Assembly (NCBI RefSeq): GCF_005233515.1 | Contig: NZ_QFZZ01000004.1 | Span: 258,644 to 322,643, forward strand | DNA: 64,000 nt | Direction of reading: 5' to 3' | From: Pseudomonas sp. CFBP13508 | GTDB lineage: Bacteria > Pseudomonadota > Gammaproteobacteria > Pseudomonadales > Pseudomonadaceae | Part shown: piece by piece, positions 1 through 11,499 of the stretch | Layout: each line of letters opens with the position of its first letter | How positions within the stretch are numbered: position 1 is the stretch's first letter | Position numbers and translations under genes: made by a program | The notes under the pieces: generated by a model | The model's input: only the letters and a program-made list of their open reading frames with translations | What the model was told of the DNA's origin: nothing | Database searches by the model: none

Positions 1-1363
1 CGCGGCGCAGTTGAAGACAGCGCAGTCTCTCGATGGCGTGACCCTGTCTCCAGCGGCGTGGCCGAAAAGCGATTGGTGGAGCAGCCTCGGCGATCCGCAG
101 CTCGACGGCCTGATCCGCGAAGCCCTGCGCGACAGCCCGGACATGCAGATCGCCGAAGCCCGTGCGCACCAGGCCAGCGCCGCCGCGTATGCTGCCGATG
201 CCGAGCGTTATCCGACCCTCGACGCCAGCGCTGGCATCAGCCGTTCGCGTCTGGCCCGCGATCAGGATCCGCGCGGGCAGGGCGGGGCTTATGCGACGGT
301 GCGCAATGTCAGTGCCGGCTTCAATTACAACTTCGACTTGTGGGGCGGCCAGCGCGATGCCTGGGAAGCCGCACTCGGCGAGGCCCGTGCTGCTGAAGTC
401 GATCGTCAGGCCGCGCAGTTGACCCTCGCCGCTGACGTCGCCCGTGCTTACAGCGATCTCGGTCAGGCGCACATCGTTTACGACCTCGCCAGCGAGGACC
501 TCAAGCGCACCCGGCAAATGCTCGACCTCAGCCAGCGCCGCTTGAGTTCCGGGATCGACAGCCAGTACCAGTTTCAGCAAACCCAGAGTCTGGAAGCCAG
601 TTCTCAAGCGAGCCTGATCGACGCGGAAAAACGCTTGAACAGCGCGAAAATCGCCTTGGCGGTATTGCTCGGCAAAGGCCCGGATCGTGGCAACGAAATC
701 GCTCGACCGAAAGTCCTGCAAGCCAGCGCCGTGGCGGTGCCCTCGGTGTTGCCAGCGGAACTGCTCGGCCGCCGCCCGGATCTGGTCGCGGCGCGCTGGC
801 GTGTCGAGGCGGCGAGCAAAGACATCGATGCGGCGAAAACCCGTTTCTATCCCAACCTCAACCTGTCGGCCTCGGCCGGCGCCGAGTCGTTGCTGGGTGA
901 TGCGATGTTCGGTTCGGCCAGTCGTTTCTTCAACATCGCGCCGACCGTGTCGCTGCCGATCTTCGATGGCGGACGCCTGCGCGCCAACCTCGATGCCCGC
1001 GACGCCGATTACGATCTGGCGGTGGCGCAGTACAACAAGAGCCTGGTCAAAGCCCTGGGTGATGTCGGCGACACCATCAATCAGCTGCGCGATATCGGCC
1101 GGCAGATCGGCGCGCAGCAACATGCCACCGACATTGCTCAGGATTCTTACAACACCGTCGTCCAGCGTTACGGATCCGGCATCGGCAACTACCTGGACGT
1201 GCTCAGCATCGAGCAGCAATTGCTCCAGGCCCAGCGTCAGCTGGCGACCCTCAATGCCGAGCAGATCGACCTGTCGATTCAACTGATGCAAGCGCTGGGC
1301 GGCGGCTTTCAGGGTGAAAACCTGAACGCAGCCAACGCCAGCCCCGCGTCGTCGCACCCATAA
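1..1363 (+). CDS. Outer-membrane efflux lipoprotein, NodT/OprM family (5' end missing)
   Basis: This is the outer-membrane channel of a three-part efflux pump, in the TolC/OprM fold. The reading frame is open from the first bases of the window, so the signal peptide and lipobox Cys lie upstream and the gene is cut by the window edge. The visible part begins just before the NodT-type segment around DWWSSLGDPQLDGLI. It has two long alpha-helical OEP repeats, and LPAELLGRRPDLVAARWRV at mid-protein is characteristic of the NodT branch. The next gene starts 15 bases downstream and encodes the membrane-fusion partner, with an inner-membrane MFS pump after that. The TTG at base 11 is not a likely start, because family members carry about 30-40 more N-terminal residues. 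The substrate cannot be read from sequence. Confidence 0.93.
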   Translation, partial: AAQLKTAQSLDGVTLSPAAWPKSDWWSSLGDPQLDGLIREALRDSPDMQIAEARAHQASAAAYAADAERYPTLDASAGISRSRLARDQDPRGQGGAYATVRNVSAGFNYNFDLWGGQRDAWEAALGEARAAEVDRQAAQLTLAADVARAYSDLGQAHIVYDLASEDLKRTRQMLDLSQRRLSSGIDSQYQFQQTQSLEASSQASLIDAEKRLNSAKIALAVLLGKGPDRGNEIARPKVLQASAVAVPSVLPAELLGRRPDLVAARWRVEAASKDIDAAKTRFYPNLNLSASAGAESLLGDAMFGSASRFFNIAPTVSLPIFDGGRLRANLDARDADYDLAVAQYNKSLVKALGDVGDTINQLRDIGRQIGAQQHATDIAQDSYNTVVQRYGSGIGNYLDVLSIEQQLLQAQRQLATLNAEQIDLSIQLMQALGGGFQGENLNAANASPASSHP

Positions 1364-1378
1364 TTCAAGGTATTTGTC

Positions 1379-2581
1379 ATGGCCACTGCCGAAAACACCC
1401 AAGCTCAAGACAACACCCCGGACACCGGCAACCCGCGCAAACGCAAGGTGATGCTGCTGGCCCTCGCTGTGGTGGTCCTGCTCGCCATTGCCGGCGTCTG
1501 GGCCTATCACGAGTTCATCGGGCGCTTTAACGAAAGCACCGACGATGCCTACGTCAACGGCAACGTCGTGGAGATCACGCCGCTGGTCACCGGCACCGTG
1601 GTCAGCATCGGTGCCGACGACGGGGATCTGGTCCAGGAAGGCCAGGTGCTGGTCAACTTCGACCCCAACGATGCCGAAGTCGGCCTGCAAAGTGCCAAGG
1701 CCAAACTGGCGCGCACCGTGCGTCAGGTGCGCGGCCTGTATAGCAACGTCGACGGCATGAAAGCTCAGGTCAATGCGCAGCAGGCCGAAGTGCAGAAGGC
1801 CCAGGACAACTACAACCGGCGGAAAAATCTCGCCCAGGGCGGGGCGATTTCCCAGGAAGAGCTGTCCCACGCCCGCGACGACCTGACCTCGGCGCAGAAC
1901 GCCTTGGCTAACGCCAAACAGCAACTGAAAACCACCAGCGCGCTGGTCGACGACACCGTGGTCTCGTCCCATCCGGACGTAATGTCGGCGGCTGCCGATC
2001 TGCGTCAGGCCTACCTGACCAATGCCCGCAGCACGTTGATCGCGCCGGTCACCGGTTACGTCGCCAAGCGCACCGTGCAACTCGGTCAGCGTGTGCAGCC
2101 GGGCACTGCGTTGATGGCGGTGATTCCGCTGGATCAGCTGTGGATCGACGCCAACTTCAAGGAAACCCAACTGCGTGACATGCGCATCGGTCAGCCTGTC
2201 GATATCGAGGCCGATATTTATGGCAGCGATGTGAAATACAGCGGCACCGTCGACAGCCTCGGTGCCGGTACGGGTAGCGCGTTTGCTCTGCTGCCGGCAC
2301 AGAACGCCACTGGTAACTGGATCAAGATCGTCCAGCGTGTGCCGGTGCGTATCCACATCAATGCCGAAGAGCTGGCCAAACACCCGCTGCGTGTCGGTCT
2401 GTCGACCAATGTCGAGGTCAATCTGCACGACCAGAGCGGCCCGGTGCTGGCCCAGCAACCGCCGCAAAAGGCCTCGTTCAGCACCAATGTGTATGACCGC
2501 CAACTGGCTGAAGCGGACGCGATGATTGCCCAGTTGATTCACGACAACAGCGCAGCAGCAGGCAAGACCGCACAGCGCTGA
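1379..2581 (+). CDS. HlyD/EmrA-family periplasmic adaptor (membrane-fusion protein)
   Basis: This 400-residue adaptor links the inner-membrane pump to the outer-membrane channel. A short cytoplasmic N-terminus is followed by one membrane anchor (about residues 25-43). Next come the first half of the lipoyl domain (STDDAYVNGNVVEITPLVTG, about 53-72), a long helical hairpin (about 105-200), the second lipoyl half (STLIAPVTGYVAKRTVQLG) and a beta-barrel domain. The STDDAYV motif and the single N-terminal anchor are typical of EmrA-type adaptors that serve MFS pumps rather than RND pumps. It follows the channel gene by 15 bases. A REPIN separates it from the MFS gene, which still appears to belong to the same operon. 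Confidence 0.94.
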   Translation: MATAENTQAQDNTPDTGNPRKRKVMLLALAVVVLLAIAGVWAYHEFIGRFNESTDDAYVNGNVVEITPLVTGTVVSIGADDGDLVQEGQVLVNFDPNDAEVGLQSAKAKLARTVRQVRGLYSNVDGMKAQVNAQQAEVQKAQDNYNRRKNLAQGGAISQEELSHARDDLTSAQNALANAKQQLKTTSALVDDTVVSSHPDVMSAAADLRQAYLTNARSTLIAPVTGYVAKRTVQLGQRVQPGTALMAVIPLDQLWIDANFKETQLRDMRIGQPVDIEADIYGSDVKYSGTVDSLGAGTGSAFALLPAQNATGNWIKIVQRVPVRIHINAEELAKHPLRVGLSTNVEVNLHDQSGPVLAQQPPQKASFSTNVYDRQLAEADAMIAQLIHDNSAAAGKTAQR

Positions 2582-2596
2582 ATGCTGACTCCAACC

Positions 2597-2691
2597 CCTG
2601 TGGGAGCGAGCCTGCTCGCGAATGCTGACTGACATTCAACATAAATGTCGACTGATCCACCGCCTTCGCGAGCAGGCTCGCTCCCACAGGG
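2597..2691. repeat. REPIN (paired inverted REP elements) between adaptor and MFS genes
   Basis: A left half reading CCTGTGGGAGCGAGCCTGCT is answered by its reverse complement ending at about 2691, with roughly 40 bases of variable sequence between. This is the commonest intergenic repeat in the window. It lies inside the efflux operon, between genes 2 and 3. Confidence 0.9.
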
Positions 2692-2742
2692 TCAGCTGTG
2701 CCTGCCATGGCGCAGCGCTCCTCAGGTTTCATAGGATTCACA

Positions 2743-4272
2743 ATGAGCAATAACGCTTCTTTCACGCCGCCCAGCCTGTTGCTCAGCACCATCGGCCTGT
2801 CGCTGGCGACGTTCATGCAAGTGCTCGACACGACCATCGCCAACGTGGCGTTGCCGACGATTTCCGGCAACCTCGGGGTGAGTTCGGAGCAGGGCACCTG
2901 GGTCATCACTTCGTTCGCCGTGAGCAACGCGATTGCGCTGCCGCTGACCGGTTGGCTCAGCCGCCGCTTCGGCGAGGTGAAGCTGTTTCTGTGGGCGACG
3001 ATGCTGTTTGTACTGGCGTCGTTTCTCTGCGGTATCTCCACTTCGATGCCTGAGCTGATCGGCTTTCGCGTGCTGCAAGGCCTGGTCGCCGGGCCGCTGT
3101 ACCCGATGACGCAGACCCTGCTGATCGCGGTGTATCCGCCGGCGAAACGCGGGATGGCCTTGGCATTGCTGGCGATGGTCACGGTGGTCGCGCCGATTGC
3201 AGGTCCCATTCTCGGCGGCTGGATCACCGACAGTTACAGCTGGCCGTGGATTTTCTTTATCAACGTGCCGATCGGCATCTTTGCGGTGATGGTGGTGCGT
3301 TCGCAATTGGCGAAACGGCCGGTGGTCACCAGTCGCCAGCCAATGGACTACGTCGGCCTGATCACGCTGATCATTGGCGTTGGCGCGTTGCAGGTGATCC
3401 TCGACAAGGGCAATGACCTGGACTGGTTCGAGTCGAATTTCATCATTGTCGGCGCGGCGATTTCCGTGGTCGCCCTGGCGGTGTTCGTGATCTGGGAAAT
3501 GACCGACCGCCATCCGGTGGTCAACCTGCGCCTGTTCGCCCATCGCAACTTCCGCATCGGCACGCTCGTGCTGGTGCTGGGTTATGCCGGGTTCTTCGGC
3601 ATCAACCTGATCCTGCCGCAGTGGTTGCAGACGCAAATGGGCTACACCGCGACCTGGGCAGGTCTGGCGGTGGCGCCGATCGGGATTCTGCCGGTGCTGC
3701 TATCGCCGTTTGTCGGTAAATACGCGCACAAGTTCGACCTGCGTCTGCTCGCCGGCATTGCGTTTCTGGCGATTGGCCTGAGCTGCTTCATGCGCGCCGA
3801 GTTCACCAATGAGGTCGACTTCCAGCACATTGCGCTGGTGCAGTTGTTCATGGGCATCGGCGTGGCGCTGTTCTTCATGCCGACCCTGAGCATTCTGATG
3901 TCGGACTTGCCGCCGAGCCAGATCGCTGACGGCGCAGGCCTCGCGACTTTCCTGCGGACACTGGGCGGCAGCTTCGCGGCCTCGCTGACCACCTGGATCT
4001 GGATTCGCCGGGCCGATCAGCATCATGCGTATATGAGCGAAAGCATCAGCACGTTTGAGCCAGCCACCCGCGAGACCTTGAATCAGTTGGGCGGCGCGAG
4101 CCAGTCGGCGTATGCGCAGATGGATCAGATCCTCACGAGCCAGGCGTACATGCTCTCCACCGTGGATTACTTCACGTTGCTGGGCTGGGGATTCATGGGG
4201 TTGATTCTGATTGTGTGGCTGGCTAAGCCGCCGTTCGCCGCCAAGGCCGGGCCTGCCGCCAGCGGGCATTAA
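2743..4272 (+). CDS. MFS multidrug transporter, DHA2 family (EmrB-like)
   Basis: This is the inner-membrane proton/drug antiporter of the EmrAB-TolC-type pump. The ATG at 2743 is chosen because AGGAT sits just upstream and the family N-terminus (SLATFMQVLDTTIANVALPT) follows shortly; an open frame extends upstream but has no better start. The protein is 509 residues with about 14 membrane segments. It carries the DHA2 motif LDTTIANVALPTI in TM1, the motif A-like GWLSRRFGEVKLF between TM2 and TM3, and GPILGGWI in TM5 (motif C). Together with the two genes upstream it makes a complete three-part pump. No local regulator gene is visible, so control may lie upstream of the window. Confidence 0.94.
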   Translation: MSNNASFTPPSLLLSTIGLSLATFMQVLDTTIANVALPTISGNLGVSSEQGTWVITSFAVSNAIALPLTGWLSRRFGEVKLFLWATMLFVLASFLCGISTSMPELIGFRVLQGLVAGPLYPMTQTLLIAVYPPAKRGMALALLAMVTVVAPIAGPILGGWITDSYSWPWIFFINVPIGIFAVMVVRSQLAKRPVVTSRQPMDYVGLITLIIGVGALQVILDKGNDLDWFESNFIIVGAAISVVALAVFVIWEMTDRHPVVNLRLFAHRNFRIGTLVLVLGYAGFFGINLILPQWLQTQMGYTATWAGLAVAPIGILPVLLSPFVGKYAHKFDLRLLAGIAFLAIGLSCFMRAEFTNEVDFQHIALVQLFMGIGVALFFMPTLSILMSDLPPSQIADGAGLATFLRTLGGSFAASLTTWIWIRRADQHHAYMSESISTFEPATRETLNQLGGASQSAYAQMDQILTSQAYMLSTVDYFTLLGWGFMGLILIVWLAKPPFAAKAGPAASGH

Positions 4273-4286
4273 CCTGAAACGCAGCA

Positions 4287-4379
4287 CCTGTGGGAGCGAG
4301 CCTGCTCGCGAAAGCGGTGTGTCAGACACTCGACTGCTGAGTGACACACTGCATTCGCGAGCAGGCTCGCTCCCACAGG
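4287..4379. repeat. REPIN between convergent emrB-like gene and lpxH
   Basis: The halves CCTGTGGGAGCGAGCCTGCT and its reverse complement enclose about 40 bases. It sits between two convergent genes and could act as a shared 3' mRNA stabiliser or terminator. Confidence 0.9.
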
Positions 4380-4394
4380 GTTTTGTGTTTGGCT

Positions 4395-5147
4395 TTAAAT
4401 CGTAGGGGCGGGCAGGGCGGGTGGCGGGGCGAAATCGAATGGCGCCAAGGCATACCCACTCTCATCCACCTGCAACGCCCATCCCTGACGATCCCAATCC
4501 CCCAGCACAATCCGCTTCGCCGCTTGTTCACCAAGCTGCAACTTGTGAATTGCCGGGCGGTGGGTGTGGCCGTGGATCAGGGTTTTCACGCCGAATTCCT
4601 GCATCACTCGCGGAATCTCTTCCGGGGTGACATCAACGATGTCATTGGCCTTCATCCGCGTCTGTGCACGGCTTTCGCTGCGTAGCTTGCGCGCCAGTTG
4701 GTGGCGGCTGCTCAGCGGCAGATGACGGAGGATGAAGAGGGTGATCGGGTTGCGCAGGTAGCGGCGCAGCTTCATGTAGCCAACGTCGCGGGTGCACAGG
4801 CTGTCGCCGTGCATCAGCAGCACTGGCTCGCCGTAGAACTGCACGACACTCGGATCCTTCAGCAAGGTGCAGCCGGCCTGTTTGCAGAAGGCCTTGCCGA
4901 GCATGAAATCGCGATTGCCGTGCATCAGAAAGATGGCCGTGCCGCTGTCGCTCAAATCGCGCAGGGCCTGGCAGATGGAGCGCTGAAAGGGCGTCATGGC
5001 GTCGTCGCCAATCCACGCCTCGAAGAAGTCGCCGAGGATGTACAACGCACTCGCCGAGCGGGCGCGTCCGGCGAGCAAATCCAGAAACGCCCGGGTTATG
5101 TCCGGGCGCTCCTCTTCCAGATGCAAGTCTGAAATCAGCAATATCAC
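4395..5147 (-). CDS. lpxH: UDP-2,3-diacylglucosamine diphosphatase LpxH
   Basis: LpxH hydrolyses UDP-2,3-diacylglucosamine to lipid X and UMP, a step of lipid A synthesis on the inner face of the cytoplasmic membrane. It is a calcineurin-like phosphoesterase. Metal-binding motifs are visible in order: SDLHL (about residues 6-10), LGDFFEAW (about 39-46), HGNRDFM (about 75), LMHGDSL and GHTHRPA near residue 193. The 250 residues are close to the usual 240. The start is GTG, and its bases overlap the ppiB stop codon (GTGA), which indicates translational coupling to ppiB. Confidence 0.96.
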   Translation of the reverse strand: MILLISDLHLEEERPDITRAFLDLLAGRARSASALYILGDFFEAWIGDDAMTPFQRSICQALRDLSDSGTAIFLMHGNRDFMLGKAFCKQAGCTLLKDPSVVQFYGEPVLLMHGDSLCTRDVGYMKLRRYLRNPITLFILRHLPLSSRHQLARKLRSESRAQTRMKANDIVDVTPEEIPRVMQEFGVKTLIHGHTHRPAIHKLQLGEQAAKRIVLGDWDRQGWALQVDESGYALAPFDFAPPPALPAPTI

Positions 5148-5656
5148 GCTTCGATGATCTCGGCTTTCTCGATGATCACGTCGTCTGCGGGTACGTCCTG
5201 GTGGCCGGCCTTGGAGGTGGTCGACACGCCTTTGATCTTGTCGACAACGTCGGTGCCGGCGGTCACTTTACCGAATACCGCGTAGCCCCAGCCCTGCACG
5301 TTCTTGCCGCTGTGGTTGAGGAAAGTGTTGTCGGCGACGTTGATAAAGAACTGCGCCGATGCCGAATGCGGCTCCATGGTGCGGGCCATGGCGACGGTGT
5401 ATTTGTCGTTGGAGAGACCATTGTCCGCTTCGTTCTGGATGCTTGGACGCTTGTCTTTCTTTTCTTTCATGCCAGGCTCGAAACCGCCGCCCTGGATCAT
5501 GAAGTTGCCGATGACGCGGTGGAATACGGTGTTGGTGTAGTGACCGGCGTTGACGTACTCGATGAAGTTGGCAACGGTGATCGGCGCCTTTTCAGCGTTC
5601 AGTTCGATGACGATGTCGCCATGGTTGGTGGTCAGTTTGACTTGAGTCATGGTCAT
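5144..5656 (-). CDS. ppiB: Peptidyl-prolyl cis-trans isomerase B (cyclophilin)
   Basis: This is a cytoplasmic cyclophilin that catalyses proline isomerisation during folding. There is no signal peptide. The cyclophilin core is complete: [18 protein letters not shown], then [21 protein letters not shown] (here [10 protein letters not shown], where many homologues have MANAGPGTNG) and [17 protein letters not shown]. Two in-frame ATG codons, at 5656 and 5650, could start it; GAAGAG immediately upstream favours the first, while family alignments usually begin [11 protein letters not shown] (the second). It is the first gene of a ppiB-lpxH pair and is divergent from glnS. Confidence 0.95.
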   Translation of the reverse strand: MTMTQVKLTTNHGDIVIELNAEKAPITVANFIEYVNAGHYTNTVFHRVIGNFMIQGGGFEPGMKEKKDKRPSIQNEADNGLSNDKYTVAMARTMEPHSASAQFFINVADNTFLNHSGKNVQGWGYAVFGKVTAGTDVVDKIKGVSTTSKAGHQDVPADDVIIEKAEIIEA

Positions 5657-5901
5657 TACTCTTCATAGGGAATTCGTGGTTCTGGGACATTGAGCCCCAC
5701 AACCGGTTCAGCCTGCTTCGGCCAAGGTGCGCAGTTTAGCGTGACAGGCGCGAATTTCGAGGCGGTTTTTCATTTCCCGGCGATTAAATGCGTGCCTTTA
5801 TAAGAGCTGCTCTGTCAGGCCCTTGACAGCATCGGCTATGATAGCGGCTTTGTTTTGTCTGGCCCCTCTTTGCGGCCGCGCACCTGTACGTCAAGGATCC
5901 T

Positions 5902-7599
<1,698 letters not shown>

Positions 7600-7617
7600 G
7601 TGAGTCAAGGAACTAAC

Positions 7618-9000
7618 GTGCTAACGATCTACAACACGCTCAGCAAGAGCAAAGAAGTCTTCAAGCCGCTGGATGGCAACAAGGTGCGCATGTACGTCTG
7701 CGGAATGACCGTGTACGACTACTGCCACCTCGGCCACGGCCGCAGCATGGTCGCGTTTGACCTGGTGACGCGCTGGCTGCGCTTCAGCGGTTATGACCTG
7801 ACCTACGTGCGCAACATCACCGACATCGACGACAAGATCATCAATCGTGCCCGTGAGAACGGTGAGTCGTTCGAAGCACTGACCGAGCGCATGATCGCCG
7901 CGATGCACGAAGACGAAGCGCGCCTGAACATCCAGAAGCCGGACATGGAACCGCGCGCCACCGATCACATCGCTGGCATGCACGCGATGATCCAGACCCT
8001 GATCGACAAGGGCTACGCCTATGCGCCGGGCAATGGCGACGTGTACTACCGCGTCGCCAAGTTCATGGGCTACGGCAAGCTGTCGCGCAAGAAGATCGAA
8101 GATTTGCGCATCGGTGCACGCATCGAGGTCGACGAGTCGAAACAAGACCCGCTCGACTTCGTGCTGTGGAAAGCCGCCAAGCCGGGCGAGCCGAGCTGGG
8201 AATCGCCATGGGGCGCCGGGCGTCCGGGCTGGCACATCGAGTGCTCGGTGATGTCGACCTGCTGCCTCGGCGAGACTTTCGATATTCATGGCGGCGGCAG
8301 CGATCTGGAGTTCCCGCACCACGAAAACGAAATCGCCCAGAGCGAAGCGGCCACCGGCAAGACGTACGCCAACGCGTGGATGCATTGCGGGATGATTCGC
8401 ATCAATGGCGAGAAGATGTCCAAGTCCTTGAACAACTTCTTCACCATCCGCGATGTGCTCGACAAGTACCACCCGGAAGTCGTGCGTTACCTGCTGGTAT
8501 CGAGCCACTACCGCAGCGCGATCAACTATTCGGAAGACAACCTCAAGGACGCCAAGGGCGCGCTTGAGCGTTTCTACCACGCGTTGAAAGGCCTGCCGAG
8601 CGTGGCGCCGGCCGGTGGCGAAGCGTTTGTCGAGCGTTTCACCACGGTGATGAACGACGACTTCGGCACCCCTGAAGCCTGCGCCGTGCTGTTCGAGATG
8701 GTGCGTGAGATCAACCGTCTGCGTGAGAGCGATCTTGATGCAGCGGCGGGGCTGGCGGCACGTCTGAAAGAACTGGCGAGTGTGCTGGGTGTGTTGCAGT
8801 TGGAGGCGGATGACTTCCTGCAGGCCGGTGCTGAAGGGCGGGTCGACGCGGCTGAAGTCGATGCACTGATTGCGGCGCGCCTGGCAGCTCGGGCGGCGAA
8901 AGACTGGGCCGAGTCGGACCGGATTCGTGATCAGCTGACGGCGATGGGCGTGGTGCTGGAAGATGGCAAGGGTGGGACTACCTGGCGTCTGGCTGACTGA
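7618..9000 (+). CDS. cysS: Cysteinyl-tRNA synthetase
   Basis: A class I synthetase that charges tRNA-Cys. Visible signatures are [16 protein letters not shown] (zinc Cys plus the HIGH-type HLGH), ECSVMS and [12 protein letters not shown] (remaining zinc ligands), and KMSKSLNN for ATP. The GTG at 7618 is taken as the start because AAGGA precedes it and the product then begins [15 protein letters not shown] like other Pseudomonas CysS (460 residues). Another in-frame GTG overlaps the glnS stop but has no suitable ribosome site. It forms a two-gene tRNA-charging operon with glnS. Confidence 0.97.
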   Translation: MLTIYNTLSKSKEVFKPLDGNKVRMYVCGMTVYDYCHLGHGRSMVAFDLVTRWLRFSGYDLTYVRNITDIDDKIINRARENGESFEALTERMIAAMHEDEARLNIQKPDMEPRATDHIAGMHAMIQTLIDKGYAYAPGNGDVYYRVAKFMGYGKLSRKKIEDLRIGARIEVDESKQDPLDFVLWKAAKPGEPSWESPWGAGRPGWHIECSVMSTCCLGETFDIHGGGSDLEFPHHENEIAQSEAATGKTYANAWMHCGMIRINGEKMSKSLNNFFTIRDVLDKYHPEVVRYLLVSSHYRSAINYSEDNLKDAKGALERFYHALKGLPSVAPAGGEAFVERFTTVMNDDFGTPEACAVLFEMVREINRLRESDLDAAAGLAARLKELASVLGVLQLEADDFLQAGAEGRVDAAEVDALIAARLAARAAKDWAESDRIRDQLTAMGVVLEDGKGGTTWRLAD

Positions 9001-9014
9001 TTCAAAAGCCAAAA

Positions 9015-9334
9015 GCCCCTCACCCTAACCCTCTCCCAGAGGGAGAGGGAACTGACCGAGGTGTCTTTTGCTATACGCCGACCTGAACGACCGAGTCGAT
9101 TATGGATTCGGTGAAGCCAGATCAGGTCGGCGCATCTCTCGAATATCCCCCAATCGGCTCCCTCTCCTCGGGGAGAGGGCTGGGGTGAGGGGCAAGGGGT
9201 TGATGCAGTAGCCGAACAGGACGATGTTCGCCTAATCCATAATCGACGCGTGTTTTTCAGGTCGATGTATAACGCAAGACACCTCGGTCGGCTCCCTCTC
9301 CTCGGGGAGAGGGCTGGGGTGAGGGGCAAAGGGG
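9015..9334. repeat. Composite inverted repeat built from GC-rich palindromic modules
   Basis: This 320-base gene-free stretch is almost entirely repeat. Three copies of a module (CCCTCTCC..GGGAGAGGG with CCCTCACCC) lie at about 9016-9050 (inverted), 9157-9200 and 9290-9333. The two outer modules continue into longer, imperfectly matched arms of about 100 bases. For example, GTCGATTATGGATT at 9095-9108 is answered by AATCCATAATCGAC at 9234-9247, and GAGGTGTCTT at 9059-9068 by AAGACACCTC at about 9276-9285. It lies between the convergent cysS and AcoR-like genes. Confidence 0.8.
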
Positions 9335-9339
9335 TGTAC

Positions 9340-11178
9340 TCAGTTGCCAATTTGCCGCAACCGCTTATACAGCGTATTCCGACTCACCCCCAACCGCCGC
9401 GCCAGGTGCGAAATATTCCCTCCGGCCGCCTTCAACTCGCGATTCAGCGCTTCGACATCATTCAAATCCAGCCCCAACGGCGCAGCCACTTCGACCGGCT
9501 CCATCTCCAGGTCGACAAAAAAATCATCCGGCAGATGCTCAGGCCGCACCGGTTGTTCCTCGGCCATGGCCAGCGCCACTTGCATCACGCTGCTGACCTG
9601 ACGCAAATTCCCCGGCCACGGATGCTTTTCAAACAACTCCAGAACTTCAGGGCTCAGCCCCGCCCATTGCGTCGGCTCGCGATGCTGCTCCCACAGCCGT
9701 TTGAACAGCGCCTGCTTGTCGCTGCGTTCGCGTAACGGCGGCAGTTCCAGGGTCAGGCCACCAATGCGGTAATACAAATCCTCACGAAATCTGCCCAGTT
9801 GCACCTGCTCGCGCAACGATCGGTTGGTCGCCGAGATAATCCGCAAATCCACCGGGAACAACTCGCTGCTGCCCACTGGCTGCACGCAGCGCTCCTGCAA
9901 CACGCGCAACAAACGCGCCTGAGTTGGCAGCGGCATGTCACCGATCTCATCGAGAAACAGCGTGCCTTTGTCGGCCTTGCGGATCAGGCCGATGCTGCCT
10001 TTCTGGTTGGCCCCGGTGAACGCGCCTTTCTCGTAACCGAACAACTCGGACTCGACCAGTTCAGCGGGGATCGCTGCGCAGTTCACCGCGATGAATGCCT
10101 GTTTCTGTCGGGAGCTGGCTTGGTGCAAGGCTTTGACGAACACTTCCTTGCCGACGCCGGTTTCGCCGTGGATCAACAACGGAATGTCCTTCTCCAGCAA
10201 GCGCTCAGCCTGGCGCACGGCTTTTTCCACGCGACTGTCGCCGAAGTGCAGGGTATTGAGGCTGATCGCACTGGCTGGCGCAGGCTTGTCCTCGGCGACA
10301 AACACCCGCGCCTGCACCGGTGCCTGTTTCGGCCGTTTCAGCAAGCACTGGAAGCGGTTGCGCCCCGAAGTCTGCAAGGCAAACGGCAAGCCCTCGGGTT
10401 GATTGATCAACTCCAGCAATGACACTTTGAACAGGCTTTCGACACTCACGCGCGACAGACGCACACCGAGCAGATTGTCGGCCCGGCGATTGGCCGAGAG
10501 CACTTGGCCGCTCTCATCGAAGATCAACAACCCGGCCCATTGGCTGTCGAGGTTGTTCAATCCGGTGTTGAAGGTCAGTTGAAAATGCTGGCCGTGGAAC
10601 AGGTTGAGGATCAGCCGGTTCTCCACGGTCTGGCTCATCATCTTGACCATGCCCAGGGTGTGCGAGGGCGGCAGGTAGCTGTCGCTGGAGACATCGAGCA
10701 CGGCGATGACCTTGCGCTCGGCGTCGAAAATCGGCGCGGCGGAGCCGGTCATGAAGCGGTTGGCCTTGAGAAAGTGTTCGTCGTGTTCGATGTGCACCGC
10801 CTGCTCACAGGCCAGTGCGGTGCCGATTGCATTGGTGCCGCTGCTGCGCTCCATCCAGCTCGCCCCGGCCTGAAAGCCCCGGGCCAGATTCGGCTCGATA
10901 AAGCGCTGTGTGCCCCACGAGGTCAGCACTTGGCCCTGATTGTCGGCGAGCATGATCAGGCAGTTGGAGTTGCTGAGGATGTTTTCGTAGTAGGGCAGGA
11001 CTTCCTGATGCGTTGTCTGCACCAGCGAATGATGGCTGTCGAGCAACCGCGCAATGCCGGCGGCGGGCAATTGATCGAAGGCCGGGGCGCTTTGGTGGTC
11101 GAGGCCGAACGCGCGGCAACGTTGCCAGGAGGTCTGGACGATCGCGTCGTGGGACAGCGGCGAAGCAGGTGCGGCCAT
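9340..11178 (-). CDS. Sigma-54-dependent transcriptional activator, AcoR type
   Basis: A 612-residue enhancer-binding protein. The N-terminal part (about 60-200) looks like a GAF-type sensor with the AcoR-like RSSGTNAIGTAL and MTGSAAPIFD segments, and a PAS-like region follows (about 210-290). The AAA+ domain has Walker A GETGVGKE (338-345), the sigma-54 loop GAFTGA (385-390) and Walker B TLFLDE (406-411). A Fis-type helix-turn-helix, NISHLARRLGVSRNTLYKRL, ends the protein. It is transcribed away from a six-gene ABC importer operon whose upstream region has a near-consensus sigma-54 promoter and repeated TGTTCA boxes, so it very likely activates that operon. The inducer is unknown; AcoR relatives sense small metabolites such as acetoin. 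Confidence 0.93.
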   Translation of the reverse strand: MAAPASPLSHDAIVQTSWQRCRAFGLDHQSAPAFDQLPAAGIARLLDSHHSLVQTTHQEVLPYYENILSNSNCLIMLADNQGQVLTSWGTQRFIEPNLARGFQAGASWMERSSGTNAIGTALACEQAVHIEHDEHFLKANRFMTGSAAPIFDAERKVIAVLDVSSDSYLPPSHTLGMVKMMSQTVENRLILNLFHGQHFQLTFNTGLNNLDSQWAGLLIFDESGQVLSANRRADNLLGVRLSRVSVESLFKVSLLELINQPEGLPFALQTSGRNRFQCLLKRPKQAPVQARVFVAEDKPAPASAISLNTLHFGDSRVEKAVRQAERLLEKDIPLLIHGETGVGKEVFVKALHQASSRQKQAFIAVNCAAIPAELVESELFGYEKGAFTGANQKGSIGLIRKADKGTLFLDEIGDMPLPTQARLLRVLQERCVQPVGSSELFPVDLRIISATNRSLREQVQLGRFREDLYYRIGGLTLELPPLRERSDKQALFKRLWEQHREPTQWAGLSPEVLELFEKHPWPGNLRQVSSVMQVALAMAEEQPVRPEHLPDDFFVDLEMEPVEVAAPLGLDLNDVEALNRELKAAGGNISHLARRLGVSRNTLYKRLRQIGN

Positions 11179-11248
11179 GGGGGCGAGCCTCTGAGTGCAG
11201 CGATTTTATTATTGTTATGAACCCGATCTTCAAAACTACACAAATCCC

Positions 11249-11340
11249 CTGTGGGAGCGAGCCTGCTCGCGAAAGCGTCGGTTCAGTCAATGCATTCATT
11301 GAATGACACACCGCTTTCGCGAGCAGGCTCGCTCCCACAG
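11249..11340. repeat. REPIN upstream of the importer promoter region
   Basis: Halves CTGTGGGAGCGAGCCTGCTC and its reverse complement enclose about 40 bases. It lies between the divergent AcoR-like gene and the TGTTCA box array and could insulate the two. Confidence 0.9.
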
Positions 11341-11386
11341 AGCATCTCCATCGCATTCAAGGTCGGCAAAAGCGTGCATAGAGTGT

Positions 11387-11444
11387 TGTTCACTATTGTT
11401 CATTGTCAATCACCCCGACTGTTCAAAAGTGTTCAGCTGTGAAC
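11387..11444 (+). promoter_or_regulatory. Probable upstream activating sequence: four TGTTCA boxes
   Basis: TGTTCA occurs at 11387, 11397, 11420 and 11430. Each pair is exactly 10 bases apart with a 4-base spacer, and the pairs are 33 bases apart, so all boxes fall on about the same face of the helix. The last box is also followed, after 4 bases, by TGAAC (11440-11444), making a palindrome. The array lies about 70-115 bases upstream of the -24 element, the normal place for enhancer-binding proteins. Binding by the adjacent AcoR-like protein is inferred. Confidence 0.65.
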
Positions 11445-11499
11445 GCCGCTTGCCCCCGTAAACACTGCTTCCCAAGACAAATCAACCACTTGCAATTTC

